A stretch of 64,000 nt of DNA. Source: CAWCTD01 sp963798455 (lineage in GTDB: Bacteria > Acidobacteriota > Terriglobia > Bryobacterales > Bryobacteraceae). Positions 43,602 to 52,881 of this stretch are shown one piece after another. The stretch is from positions 4,030,001 to 4,094,000 of the forward strand of contig CAWCTD010000003.1 in assembly GCA_963798455.1 (NCBI GenBank), in the 5' to 3' direction. A program made the position numbers and the translations under genes. The notes beneath the pieces are model-generated. The model searched no databases. It was not told the origin of the DNA and saw only the letters and a program-made list of their open reading frames with translations. The number at the start of each line of letters is the position of its first letter. The first letter of the stretch is position 1.

Positions 43602-45039
43602 CTACTCGATTTCAAAGGCGATGTAGCGGTACCCACCGTCGCGTTCGATCAGCAGAACTACCGGCGAACCCGGCCGCAGCTCGTTCACGGTCGAGCGAAA
43701 AGTGTCAAGGGACAAGATCGGTGTATTGCCGAGGGCGTGAATCACGTCCCCCTGCTGTAGAGCTATGTACCTGCCCTGGCCCTCGCTCGACTTGGCTGCG
43801 ACGATCACTCCGAGACGTCCGCCGCAAGTCCGGCAGCCTCTTGCCGATGTTTTCGTCGACTTCGATGCAGAGAATGCCGAGCCGGGCGATAAGGTTCTTC
43901 GCGGGCGTCACCATTCCGGCAAGAAAATCGTCATCATCTTGCTCCTCATCGACTGTGACGCTCAACGCCATCTCCTGCCGGCCCCGAAGGATTCCGACGG
44001 TGGCTTTGTCGCCCTTCTGCCGGCGGTAGAATGCCATCTCAAAATCGCTCGCGTCATCCACCGGACGGCTGTCGAGCGAAACCACGAGATCGCCTTGCTT
44101 CAGCCCGGCCTGATCGGCGGGTCCTTGGGGCTCCACGTCGGCCACGATGACGCCATCCTGACGGGAGAGGCCGAGACCCGCCGCCAACACGGGGGTAATG
44201 TCTTGAACGGCCACCCCGATCTGGCCTCGGTGGACGTGTCCCCTCTTCCGCAACTGCTGGTAGACGCTCTGCACCATGTTGCTCGGGATGGCGAACCCCA
44301 CGCCTTCGCTGCCGCCGGACTGCGTGAGGATAAAGGAATTGATCCCCATCAGCTTCCCTTCCACGTTGACCAGGGCGCCCCCGCTGTTCCCCGGGTTGAT
44401 GGAAGCGTCGGTCTGGATATAGGTCAAGGGATCATCCTCGCGTATCTGCCGCGCCGGCGCGCTGACCACGCCCATCGAGACCGAGTTCTTCAGGCCCAAC
44501 GGACTGCCGAGCGCCAGGACGATGTCTCCTTGCCGCAACGCATCCGAGTCGCCGAACAGAAGTGACGGCAGGCCGGTGCGATCCAGCTTGATGAGCGCGA
44601 GGTCAGTCTCCCTGTCGATGCCCACGATGGAGGCCTCAACGGGCGCACCGCGATCCGCGTTCGTTGAGGTCCTCCCGCCGGCTGCAAGGGGAGTCAGTAA
44701 GACCCGCACGCTGATGGCGCCGCGCACCACGTGCGCGTTGGTCATAATGTAGCCGTTCGGATCGACGATCGCCCCAGACCCCGTCGATCGCTGAAGCGAC
44801 AGCAGGCTGACCTGCCCGCTCTCCCCCTCGTTCGCGGCGGCGTAGCTGCTCACCAGGACTTGGACCACCGCGGGAGAGACCCGCTGGGTGAGGGCGCGGA
44901 TCGAGCGGCTGAACTCAGCCAGAGGATCCGGCGCCGAGGGTGCGGTTCCGGCCTGGAAAGCGTTCATGCACTGGGCCCCGCCCAGCACAACCAGGATTCC
45001 CAGCCAGCCGGCATGCACAGTTCCACTAAGTTGCTTCAT
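43602..45039 (-). CDS. HtrA/DegQ-type periplasmic serine protease with PDZ domains (apparent +1 frameshift near 43820)
   Basis: An exported trypsin-like protease of about 478 residues after frame repair. A signal peptide (AGWLGILVVLGGAQCMNAFQ) is followed by the catalytic triad: His in YIMTNAHVVRG, Asp in DRETDLALIKLD and Ser in NPGNSGGALVNVEGK. A PDZ domain starts near residue 290 (VIVADVEPQGPADQAGLKQG). The frame breaks after GKRLPDLRR, and the second, shorter PDZ (VIVAAKSSEGQGRYIALQQG, then DVIHALGNTPIL) continues one base over. ATG 45039 has GGA upstream; GTG 45051 is an alternative. The start lies only about 70 bases from the end of an insertion element, which may now supply or separate its promoter. 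Confidence 0.87.
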
Positions 45040-45105
45040 AGATTGTTCCACGGCTCCGCATCTTATGGTCGCACTTCGCTGAGTGCGCCGCTGGAGACAG
45101 TCTTG

Positions 45106-45164
45106 TCTAATGCAGGATGAGCCTGAAGGAAGGGTGTGTTTCTAACGCAAGATGAGCCTGAAGG
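45106..45164 (+). repeat. Two 24-base direct repeats at the left end of the insertion element
   Basis: The copies are TCTAATGCAGGATGAGCC and TCTAACGCAAGATGAGCC, each continuing TGAAGG. They differ at two positions and repeat at a 35-base period. The inverted partner is at 46605-46619. They are probably transposase-binding sites. Confidence 0.75.
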
Positions 45165-45200
45165 CGGGGAGGTTGGGCATGCTGGAGATTGATTGTCAGC

Positions 45201-46430
45201 ATGCAGGATCGGGACACAATGAGCCTGGAGCAGATCCGGGCGTTTTTGGAGGCCAGCGAGCCGGTTCGGTTCGAGGGCAAGAACCGGCGGGAGGTTTATG
45301 ACTGGGTGACGCGGACATTGAAGCAGCAGCGCTATGGGCAATGCGGTCGGGAGGCGAAGGGACTGTTGCGACGTTACGTGGCGAAGATGTCCGGGCTGAG
45401 CCGGGCGCAGGTGACGCGGCTGATCGGCAAGTACGGCGACAGCGGCGAGGTCAAGGAGGCGCTCTACCGGCGCCACCGCTTTGCTTGCCGCTACAGGCTA
45501 GCCGACATCGAGTTGCTGGCCGAAGTCGACCAGGCCCATGAGACGCTCAGCGGCCCGGCGACGCAGAAGCTCCTGCAGCGGGCGCGGTACGATTTCAAGG
45601 ACCCCCGCTATGAGCGGCTGGCGGCCATTTCGATGGCCCACATCTACAACCTGCGCAAGAGCCGGACGTACCGGCAGAAGCGGGTGGTCTACCAGAAAAC
45701 GCGGCCGGTGCAGGTGGCCATTGGCGAACGGCGCCGGCCAGAGCCGGACGGACGACCGGGCTACCTGCGGGTGGACACGGTGCACCAGGGGGATCTGGGA
45801 GGCGTGAAAGGGGCGTATCACATCAATGCCGTGGACGAGGTCACGCAGTGGCAGGTGGTGGGGGCGGCCGAGCAGATCAGCGAAGCCTACTTGCAGCCGG
45901 TGCTGGAAGCCATGCTGCGGCAGTTTCCGTTTCACATCCGCGGCTTCCATTCCGACAACGGCAGCGAGTTCATCAACCACACGGTGGCCAAGCTGCTCGA
46001 CAAGTTGCTGATCCAACAGACCAAGTCGCGGCCGCGGCATTCCAACGACAACGGCTTGGCGGAGGCGAAGAACGGCGCGGTGGTGCGCAAGCACATGGGC
46101 TACGGATATATCGACTCCAGCCATGCGCAGGCGATCGAGGAGTTCTACGAGGGATACTTCAATCCCTACCTGAGCTTCCACCGGCCCTGCGGCGTGCCCG
46201 AAGTGGAGACCGGAGCCAAGGGCAAGCAACGCAGGGTGTACCGCTGGTACGCCACGCCCTGGGAGATCTTGCGCCAGTTGCCCGGGGTGGTGCGCGCCCT
46301 CCGGCCGGGGGTGACCATCGAAAGGCTCAATGAGATCGAGCGAGCCGAAACCGACACGGCGGCAGCCCGCCGGATGCAGACCGCCAAACAGAAGCTATTC
46401 GCCAGCTTCCAACGAAGGAAGAGCGCATGA
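45201..46430 (+). CDS. DDE transposase, integrase-core (rve) type
   Basis: A 409-residue transposase. The N-terminal helix-turn-helix region (YVAKMSGLSRAQVTRLIGKY) binds DNA. The catalytic core has the acidic triad in YLRVDTVHQGDLGG (first Asp), FHSDNGSEFIN (second Asp) and NGLAEAKNGAVVRKHMGYGY (Glu). The C-terminus is basic. The overall plan is that of the IS3/IS481 superfamily; I cannot name the IS family with certainty. I start it at ATG 45201, with ATG 45219 possible. The reading frame is intact, so the element may still be mobile. Confidence 0.85.
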   Translation: MQDRDTMSLEQIRAFLEASEPVRFEGKNRREVYDWVTRTLKQQRYGQCGREAKGLLRRYVAKMSGLSRAQVTRLIGKYGDSGEVKEALYRRHRFACRYRLADIELLAEVDQAHETLSGPATQKLLQRARYDFKDPRYERLAAISMAHIYNLRKSRTYRQKRVVYQKTRPVQVAIGERRRPEPDGRPGYLRVDTVHQGDLGGVKGAYHINAVDEVTQWQVVGAAEQISEAYLQPVLEAMLRQFPFHIRGFHSDNGSEFINHTVAKLLDKLLIQQTKSRPRHSNDNGLAEAKNGAVVRKHMGYGYIDSSHAQAIEEFYEGYFNPYLSFHRPCGVPEVETGAKGKQRRVYRWYATPWEILRQLPGVVRALRPGVTIERLNEIERAETDTAAARRMQTAKQKLFASFQRRKSA

Positions 46431-46435
46431 GAAAA

Positions 46436-46543
46436 GGCTGTGGAAATGCCGGGCCGTGGACAAAGAGGAAAACCAACACCAGGTTTCCCTCTTTGCCCAC
46501 CGCCCTTGGAAATCGCTGCCGCGATTCCCACATTCCCACAGCC
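46436..46543 (-). other. Strongly structured intergenic segment, three-way-junction-like on the minus strand
   Basis: Three paired segments nest together: an outer stem 46438-46448 with 46531-46541, an inner hairpin of 19 pairs 46456-46474 with 46482-46500, and a second inner hairpin 46508-46516 with 46521-46529. On the plus strand each shows A opposite C at its mismatches (four in all). On the minus strand these become G-U pairs, so the fold is complete there. A short T run follows the outer stem on the minus strand, directly downstream of the RND efflux gene. It may be a terminator, a stable 3' end or a small RNA, or an element-borne structure. Confidence 0.5.
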
Positions 46544-46589
46544 CCGACTCCGAGACACTTACACACTCACAGAAAGGAGCCCAGACTGC

Positions 46590-49500
46590 TCAGCCCCCAT
46601 CATCCTTCAGGCTCATCCTTCGATTGGAATATGCTGAGACCCGGCGGGGTTTCCGCAGCCGCCCGAGCCATTCCTGAAAGCCCCCCAGGTAGACGTAGAC
46701 AACCGGCGTCAAGTACAGAGTCACGAGCTGCGAGAAGATCAGGCCGCCCGCCACCACCAGACCCAGCGGCCGGCGCGCCTCGCCGCCCGCTCCGTATCCC
46801 AGGGCGATGGGGACGGCGCCCAAAAGCGCCGCCATGGTCGTCATCATGATGGGGCGGAAGCGGATCAGGCAGCCCTCGTAAATCGCCTCCAGCGGCTTCT
46901 TGCCTTGGTTGCGTTCCGCGTCCAAGGCAAAGTCGATTTGCATGATGGCGTTCTTTTCCACGATGCCGATCAGCATGATGAGGCCCACGAAGGCGTAAAT
47001 GTTCAGATCGATGTGGAACAGCACCAGGGTCAGCAGGGCGCCGAAACCAGCCGAGGGCAGGCCCGAGAGAATGGTAAGCGGGTGGATGTAACTCTCGTAC
47101 AGAATGCCGAGGACGATGTACACCACCAGGATGGCGATGAACAACAAAATCCACATGTTGCCCAGCGAGTTCTGGAAAGCTTCGGCCGCGCCCTGAAGCT
47201 GCGTGCTGATCATGGCGGGCAGTTCGCGCGCCGCGATGCTCTGGATCCGCGAAACCACATCGCCCAGCGCCGCGCCCGGCTTCAAGTTGAAGGAAATGGT
47301 CGCCGCGGGAAGCTGGCCGAAGTGGCTGATCGTCTGAGGGCCGATATCGGTGACTGCTTTCGCCAGCGTGTCCAGCGGGATCAGGCCCCCGTTGGAGTTC
47401 TTGAAGTAGAGCAAGGACAGAGCACGCGGGTCCTGCTGGTACTCGGGCTTGAGCTCCAACAGCACCTTGTACTCGTTCACCGAGGCGTAAATCGTCGAGA
47501 CCCAACGCGGCCCGTAGGCGTCGTAGAGCGCGTTCTCGATCTGGGTCACGTTCACTTGCATCGCACCCGCCTTGTCACGATCAATCGTGAGGTCGACCTG
47601 GGGCGTCGTGACCGCCACGTCGCTGGCGACATCCTCGGTCCCTGGGATCTCTCCGATCAGCTTCTCCATCTTGGCCGCCGCGGCGTATAGCTCTCGCTTG
47701 TCCGGCGTCTGCATGGAGAACTGATAGAGGCTCTTGGTCACTTTGCCGCCGATGCGGATGGTCGGCGGGTTTTGGAGGTAGACCTTCACGCCCGGGAGGC
47801 CGGCAAGCTGTGGCCGCAACTCTTTGATGACGTCGTTCACCCCCAGCCTTCTCTGGGCTCGGGGCTTCAGGTGCACAACCAGGTCCGCGTAGTTCGGCCC
47901 GCCCAGGTTGGATGCGGTCGTGCCGCCCACGCTGGCCACCGAGGCGTCCACATTCGGATCTCTTGCCACTATGTCCGCGACTTGTTGCGCGTAGCCGGCC
48001 ATCTGGTAAAAGGAGGTGCCCTGCGAGCTTTCCGTGATGACATCCAACTGGTCGGTGTCCTGGTCCGGAATGAAGCCCTTGGGAACGCCGACGAACATGT
48101 ACATCGTGGCGAGCAGGACGCCGGCGGAGAGCGCCATCGTGGCGGGCCTGTGCCTCAGCACGAACTGCAGCGACTGGTCGTATGCCCGCAGCATGCCGGC
48201 AAAGAAATTCTCAGTGGCGCGGTACAGAAAACCATGTTCTTGCTCTTTCGCCGGCTGGAGGAAACGGCTGCACAGCATCGGCGTAAGGGTCACCGAGACC
48301 ACACCCGAGATGAGGATCGCGGCGCAGATGGTGACAGCGAATTCCTTGAAGAGCCGCCCCAGCACGCCGCCCATGAACAACACCGGGATGAAAACCGCCG
48401 CCAGCGACAGTGTCATCGATACGATCGTGAAGCCGATCTCTCCCGATCCTTTGAGCGCCGCCTGCAGCGGCGGCTCGCCCATTTCGATGTGCCGGACGAT
48501 GTTCTCCAGCATCACAATGGCGTCGTCCACCACAAAGCCGATCGAAAGGATCAAGCCCATCATCGACAGGTTGTCCAGGCTGTAGTTCAGCAGGTACATG
48601 ACCGCGAACGTGCCGATGATGGAAAACGGCAGCGCCAGGCTGGGAATGATCGTGGCCGAAAGCTTCCGCAGGAACAGGAAGATCACCATGACCACCAGGA
48701 GAAGCGTGAGCAGCATGGTGAACTGCACGTCCTTGTACGACTCACGGATCGTGTCCGAGCGATCGTAAAGGATATCCATGTGGACGGAAGGGGGCATTTC
48801 CGCGTGAAACAGCGGCAGCAGGTTCTTGACCGCGTCGGTCACCTTGATGGTGTTGGTGCCGGGCTGGCGCTGGATGGCAAGCACGATGGCGCGGTCGCTG
48901 CCCTGATGTGTGTAAAGCCAGGAGGCGGTCTTGTCGTCCTCCACGCTGTCGATGATGTTGCCCAGTTCCCGGAGACGCACCGGGGAACCGTTGCGGTAGG
49001 CCACCACCACCGGACGGAACTGGTCGGCGCTCATCAACTGTCCGGTTGCCTGCAAGGTGAAGGCGCGCTGCGGCCCGATGATGGAGCCGGTGGGCAGGTT
49101 CACGTTCCAATTTTTGAGCGCGCTCTCGACTTCGTTGATGCCGATCTGCCGGGATGCCAAGGCGTGCGGATCCATCTTGCACGTGAACGGCGTACTTCTG
49201 CGCTCCCAGCACTTGCACCTGGGCGATGCCCGAGACCATGGATATGCGCTGCGCGACACGAGTCTCGGCATACTCGTCCAGCGTCCACAGGGGCAGCGTG
49301 GGCGAGGTCAGGGCAAGATAGAGGATCGGCTGGTCCGCTGGGTTCACCTTGGTGAAGGTGGGCGGCGTGGGCATGCCCTGCGGCAGCATACGCGAGGCCT
49401 GCGTGATGGCCGCCTGCACGTCGACCGCGGCCCCATCCAGCTTGCGGCTGAGATCGAATTCCAAAGTGATTTGCGTCGAGCCGAGCGAATTCGACGAAGA

Positions 49501-49740
49501 CATGGAGTTCAGCCCGGCGATCGTGGAGAACTGGTTCTCGAGCGGCGTCGCGACCGCCGAGGCCATGGTTTCCGGACTTGCGCCCGGCAGGCTGGCGGTC
49601 ACCTGCAGGGTGGGAAAGTCGACGTTCGGGAGATCGCTGACGGCAAGCTGGCGGTAGGCCACGCCGCCAAAAAGAGCGATCGCCGCCATCAGCAAGCTGG
49701 TCGCGATAGGTCTCTCAATGAAGGTCTGGGAAATATTCAT
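46590..49740 (-). CDS. RND multidrug efflux transporter, MdtB/MdtC-like (apparent +1 frameshift near 49180)
   Basis: An inner-membrane proton-driven pump of about 1,049 residues once the frame is restored. The start MNISQTFIERPIATSLLMAA is typical. The break follows QKYAVHVQ; removing one G gives VQMDPHALASRQ. The later part contains the pore region IPSLALPFSIIGTFAVMYLL, the TM4 proton-relay acidic pair in GFVVDDAIVMLENIVRHIE, and FIPVLFMGGVLGRLFKEFAV. The last eight residues overlap the right end of an insertion element, so the natural C-terminus may have been replaced. It is the third gene of an adaptor-pump-pump operon, three bases after the second pump. Confidence 0.9.
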
Positions 49741-49743
49741 CCG

Positions 49744-52700
49744 TCAATCTCCCGCCTCCATCACGGGCGCCGGGACCCTCCGGGCCATGTTTGCCCGCCA
49801 CCATTCCACGATACCGGCCATATAGGTGTACACCACCGGTGTCAGATACAAGGTCATTAGCTGGGAGAAGGCCAGCCCTCCGACGACCGCCATGCCCAAG
49901 GGCTTACGGGCCTCGCCTCCCGCTCCGTAGCCAAGGGCGATCGGGATGCTGCCCAGCAGCGCCGCCATGGTCGTCATCATGATGGGACGGAAGCGGATGA
50001 GGCAGCCTTCGTAGATCGCGTCCGCCGGCGATTTGCCCTCCTTCCGCTCGGCTTCCAGGGCGAAGTCGATTTGCATGATGGCGTTCTTTTTCACGATGCC
50101 GATGAGCATGATCAGCCCGACGAATGCGTACAAGCTGAGCTCCACTTTGAACAGGAGCAGCGTGAGCAGCGCGCCGAAGCCCGCCGAGGGCAGGCCCGAG
50201 AGGATTGTCAGCGGGTGTACGTAACTCTCGTACAGCACCCCGAGAACGATGTATACCACTAGGATCGCCACGATGATGAGGAGCCCCATGTTTCTCATGG
50301 AACTCTCGAAGACAGCGGCGGTGCCCTGGAAGGACGCGCTGATCGTGGCGGGCAGGTTCGCCCGGGCCGCCTTTTCAATTTCGCTGGTGGCCTGGCCCAG
50401 CGACGTCCCCGGCCTCAGCGAGAAGGAGACCGTTACCGATGGCAACTGCCCGGAATGCGGGATGCTCTGCGGTCCAGCGGTGGACGTCAGCTTCGCGACG
50501 GCATCGATCGGCACCAGTTGGCCGGTGCTCGACTTCAGATAGATCGTCGAGAGGCCGTCCTTGTAACGCTGGTATTCCGGCAACATTTCGAGCAGCACCC
50601 GGTATTGGTTGGTTGGGGCATAAATGTTGGTGGAGTACTGGGGGCCGAAGGCGTCCTGGAGCGCGTTCGCGACTCCGATCCAGTTCAGATTCAGCGCCGC
50701 GGCCTTGTCGCGATCCACCGTGATGTCAATGCGAGGAGTCTTGATCTGCAAGTCGGTGGTCACGTCCAGGAGGCCGGGCAGGCGCGAGACGGTGCGCTCG
50801 AATTTCTGTGCTTCCTCATAGAGTTGGCCGGTGTCGGGTCCGGACAGCGTGAAGTCGTAGCTGCTCTTGGACATGTGCCCGCCGACGCGAATGGCTTGGG
50901 GGATGGTCAGATAAACGCGCAGGCCGGGTATGTTCGAGAGCCTCGGCCGCAGGCGGTCTACGATGTCGTTGACTGTCGCCACACGCTGTCTGCGCGGCTT
51001 GAGGTTGACCATCATTCGCCCCTGCGAACCGCCATTGTAGGAACCGCCCGCGCTGGAGAAAAAGCTGTCCACGTCGGGATCCCGCGCGACGATCGCGGCG
51101 ACGCGTTTCTGGTACGCGATCATCTGGAAGTAGGAAGTGCCTTGAGCGGCCTCGGTTTGCACGTTGAAGTTGTCGTTGTCCGTATCCGGGATGAAGCCCT
51201 TCGGCACGACGACGTACAGGTAGGCGGTCGCCCCCAGCACGACTACGAAGGTCGCCATCATCCACGCGCGGCGCTGGAGCACCCAATGAAGGCTGCGGGC
51301 ATAGGTGCGCAGCATGACATCGAAAACGTGCTCCATGACACGGTGGGCCCACCCGTGCTTGGCGCCGTTCGGTTGCTTCAGGAAACGGCTGCAGAGCATG
51401 GGCGTCAGGCTGATCGAGACCATGCCCGAAATCAGGATGGCGGTGCAAATGGTGACCGCGAACTCTCGGAACAGCCGGCCCAGGATCCCCGCCATGAACA
51501 GAATCGGTATGAACACCGCCGCCAGCGAGAGCGTCATGGACACGATCGTGAAACCGATTTCCCTGGAGCCCGCAAGCGCCGCCTGGTAAGGCGGTTCCCC
51601 TTTCTCGATGTGCCGGACGATGTTTTCCAGCATGACGATGGCGTCGTCCACCACGAAACCGACCGAGAGGATGAGCGCCATCATCGAGATGTTATTCAGA
51701 CTGAAGCCGAGCAGGTACATCACGGAGAACGTCCCCACCACCGAAAACGGCAGGGCCATGGCCGGGATCATGGTGGCGGACAGGTTCCGCAGGAACAGGA
51801 AGATCACCAGGATGACCAGCGCCAGCGTGGCAGCCATGGTGAGCTGGACGTCCTGGAACGCCTCACGGATGTTCTTGGAGCGGTCGCCGCGAATCGCCAG
51901 ATGCACGGAGGGCGGCATCTGTGACTGCAAGACCGGCAACAGACTCTTGATCGCGTCGGTAACTTCGATGGCGTTGGTGCCGGGCTGGCGCATCACGGCT
52001 ATGGTCACGCCCTGCGTGCCCTGTTTGCCCCACTCGCCGCCGTAGATATACGCGGCGGTCTTATCGTCCTCCACGCTGTCGATGACCTGCGCCACATCGC
52101 GCAAGCGAATCGCAGCGCCGTTCCTGTAGGCGACAATCAACTGCCTGTAGTCTGCCGCCCGGAAGAGCTGGCCGTTAGCCTGGATGTTGTAGGACTGGCG
52201 GGGGCCCTGCAGAATCCCGGTGGGGATATCGATATTCCAGTTCCGAATGGCGTCGTCCACCTCGTTCAGGCCGATCTTGCGAGCCGCCAGAGCTCTGGGG
52301 TCGACCTGGACCCTGACGGCGTACTTCTGTGCGCCGAAAACCTGCACCTGGGCCACCCCGGACACCATGGAAAGACGCTGCGCCACGATGGTCTCGGCAT
52401 ACTCGTCAAGGTCGGAGAGCCGCATCGTCGGCGAGGTCAGCATGGCGAGCAAAATGGGGGCGTCCGATGGGTTCACCCTGCGAAAGGAAGGCGGCGTGGG
52501 CATCCCCGGCGGCAGCAGCGGCATGGCCTCGGCAATCGCAGTCTCCACGTCGACGGTCGCCCCGTCGACGTCGCGGTCCAGGTCGAACTGGAGCGTGATC
52601 TGGCACGAGCCTTGCGTGCTGTTGGAGATCATGGAATCCAGACCCGCGATGGTCGTGAACTGTCGCTCAAGCGGCGTCGCCACCGCGGATGCCATGGTGT

Positions 52701-52869
52701 CGGGATTGGCGCCGGGGAGGCTGGCGAACACCGTGATCGTCGGGTAGTCCACCGTCGGAAGGTCGCTGACCGGCAACGCGCGATAAGCTATGATGCCGAA
52801 CACCGCGACCGCCAGCATCAACAGACTGGTCGCGATTGGCCGCCGTATAAAATGCTCGGAGATGTTCAC
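49744..52869 (-). CDS. RND multidrug efflux transporter, MdtB/MuxB-like
   Basis: A complete 1,041-residue RND pump. It begins MNISEHFIRRPIATSLLMLA and has twelve predicted helices in two halves, two large periplasmic loops, the TM4 acidic pair in GFVVDDAIVMLENIVRHIEK and FIPILFMAGILGRLFREF. The second-half helices contain LYESYVHPLTILSGLPSAG and GIVKKNAIMQIDFALEAER. Two non-identical pumps behind one adaptor indicate a heteromeric MdtBC-type trimer. Substrates cannot be told. No outer-membrane channel gene is adjacent. Confidence 0.93.
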   Translation of the reverse strand: MNISEHFIRRPIATSLLMLAVAVFGIIAYRALPVSDLPTVDYPTITVFASLPGANPDTMASAVATPLERQFTTIAGLDSMISNSTQGSCQITLQFDLDRDVDGATVDVETAIAEAMPLLPPGMPTPPSFRRVNPSDAPILLAMLTSPTMRLSDLDEYAETIVAQRLSMVSGVAQVQVFGAQKYAVRVQVDPRALAARKIGLNEVDDAIRNWNIDIPTGILQGPRQSYNIQANGQLFRAADYRQLIVAYRNGAAIRLRDVAQVIDSVEDDKTAAYIYGGEWGKQGTQGVTIAVMRQPGTNAIEVTDAIKSLLPVLQSQMPPSVHLAIRGDRSKNIREAFQDVQLTMAATLALVILVIFLFLRNLSATMIPAMALPFSVVGTFSVMYLLGFSLNNISMMALILSVGFVVDDAIVMLENIVRHIEKGEPPYQAALAGSREIGFTIVSMTLSLAAVFIPILFMAGILGRLFREFAVTICTAILISGMVSISLTPMLCSRFLKQPNGAKHGWAHRVMEHVFDVMLRTYARSLHWVLQRRAWMMATFVVVLGATAYLYVVVPKGFIPDTDNDNFNVQTEAAQGTSYFQMIAYQKRVAAIVARDPDVDSFFSSAGGSYNGGSQGRMMVNLKPRRQRVATVNDIVDRLRPRLSNIPGLRVYLTIPQAIRVGGHMSKSSYDFTLSGPDTGQLYEEAQKFERTVSRLPGLLDVTTDLQIKTPRIDITVDRDKAAALNLNWIGVANALQDAFGPQYSTNIYAPTNQYRVLLEMLPEYQRYKDGLSTIYLKSSTGQLVPIDAVAKLTSTAGPQSIPHSGQLPSVTVSFSLRPGTSLGQATSEIEKAARANLPATISASFQGTAAVFESSMRNMGLLIIVAILVVYIVLGVLYESYVHPLTILSGLPSAGFGALLTLLLFKVELSLYAFVGLIMLIGIVKKNAIMQIDFALEAERKEGKSPADAIYEGCLIRFRPIMMTTMAALLGSIPIALGYGAGGEARKPLGMAVVGGLAFSQLMTLYLTPVVYTYMAGIVEWWRANMARRVPAPVMEAGD

Positions 52870-52881
52870 GGCGAGTTCCCG

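Larger units (their letters stand above)
45106..46628 (+). mobile_element. Insertion element with a DDE (rve-type) transposase and repeated left end
   Basis: The element is inferred from a transposase gene flanked by related end repeats. At the left are two 24-base direct copies of TCTAAYGCARGATGAGCCTGAAGG (45106-45129 and 45141-45164), 35 bases apart. At the right an inverted copy of the 15-base core GGATGAGCCTGAAGG lies at 46605-46619, and a weaker match extends to 46628. Paired repeats at one end resemble multi-site transposase-binding ends. The right end lies inside the last codons of the minus-strand RND gene. Exact ends and target duplications could not be fixed. Confidence 0.65.

Noticed and set aside
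45106..45164. Direct repeats considered as a CRISPR array
   Set aside because: There are only two copies with an 11-base gap and an inverted partner at the far side of a transposase gene. They fit element ends, not CRISPR.
47772..49355. A 527-codon plus-strand open frame opposite the RND pump
   Set aside because: It is H-, D- and R-rich, with no domain, antisense to conserved RND sequence.
46590..49740. Programmed ribosomal frameshifting to explain the RND pump break
   Set aside because: There is no slippery heptamer followed by a stem, and six other unrelated genes show the same +1 break.
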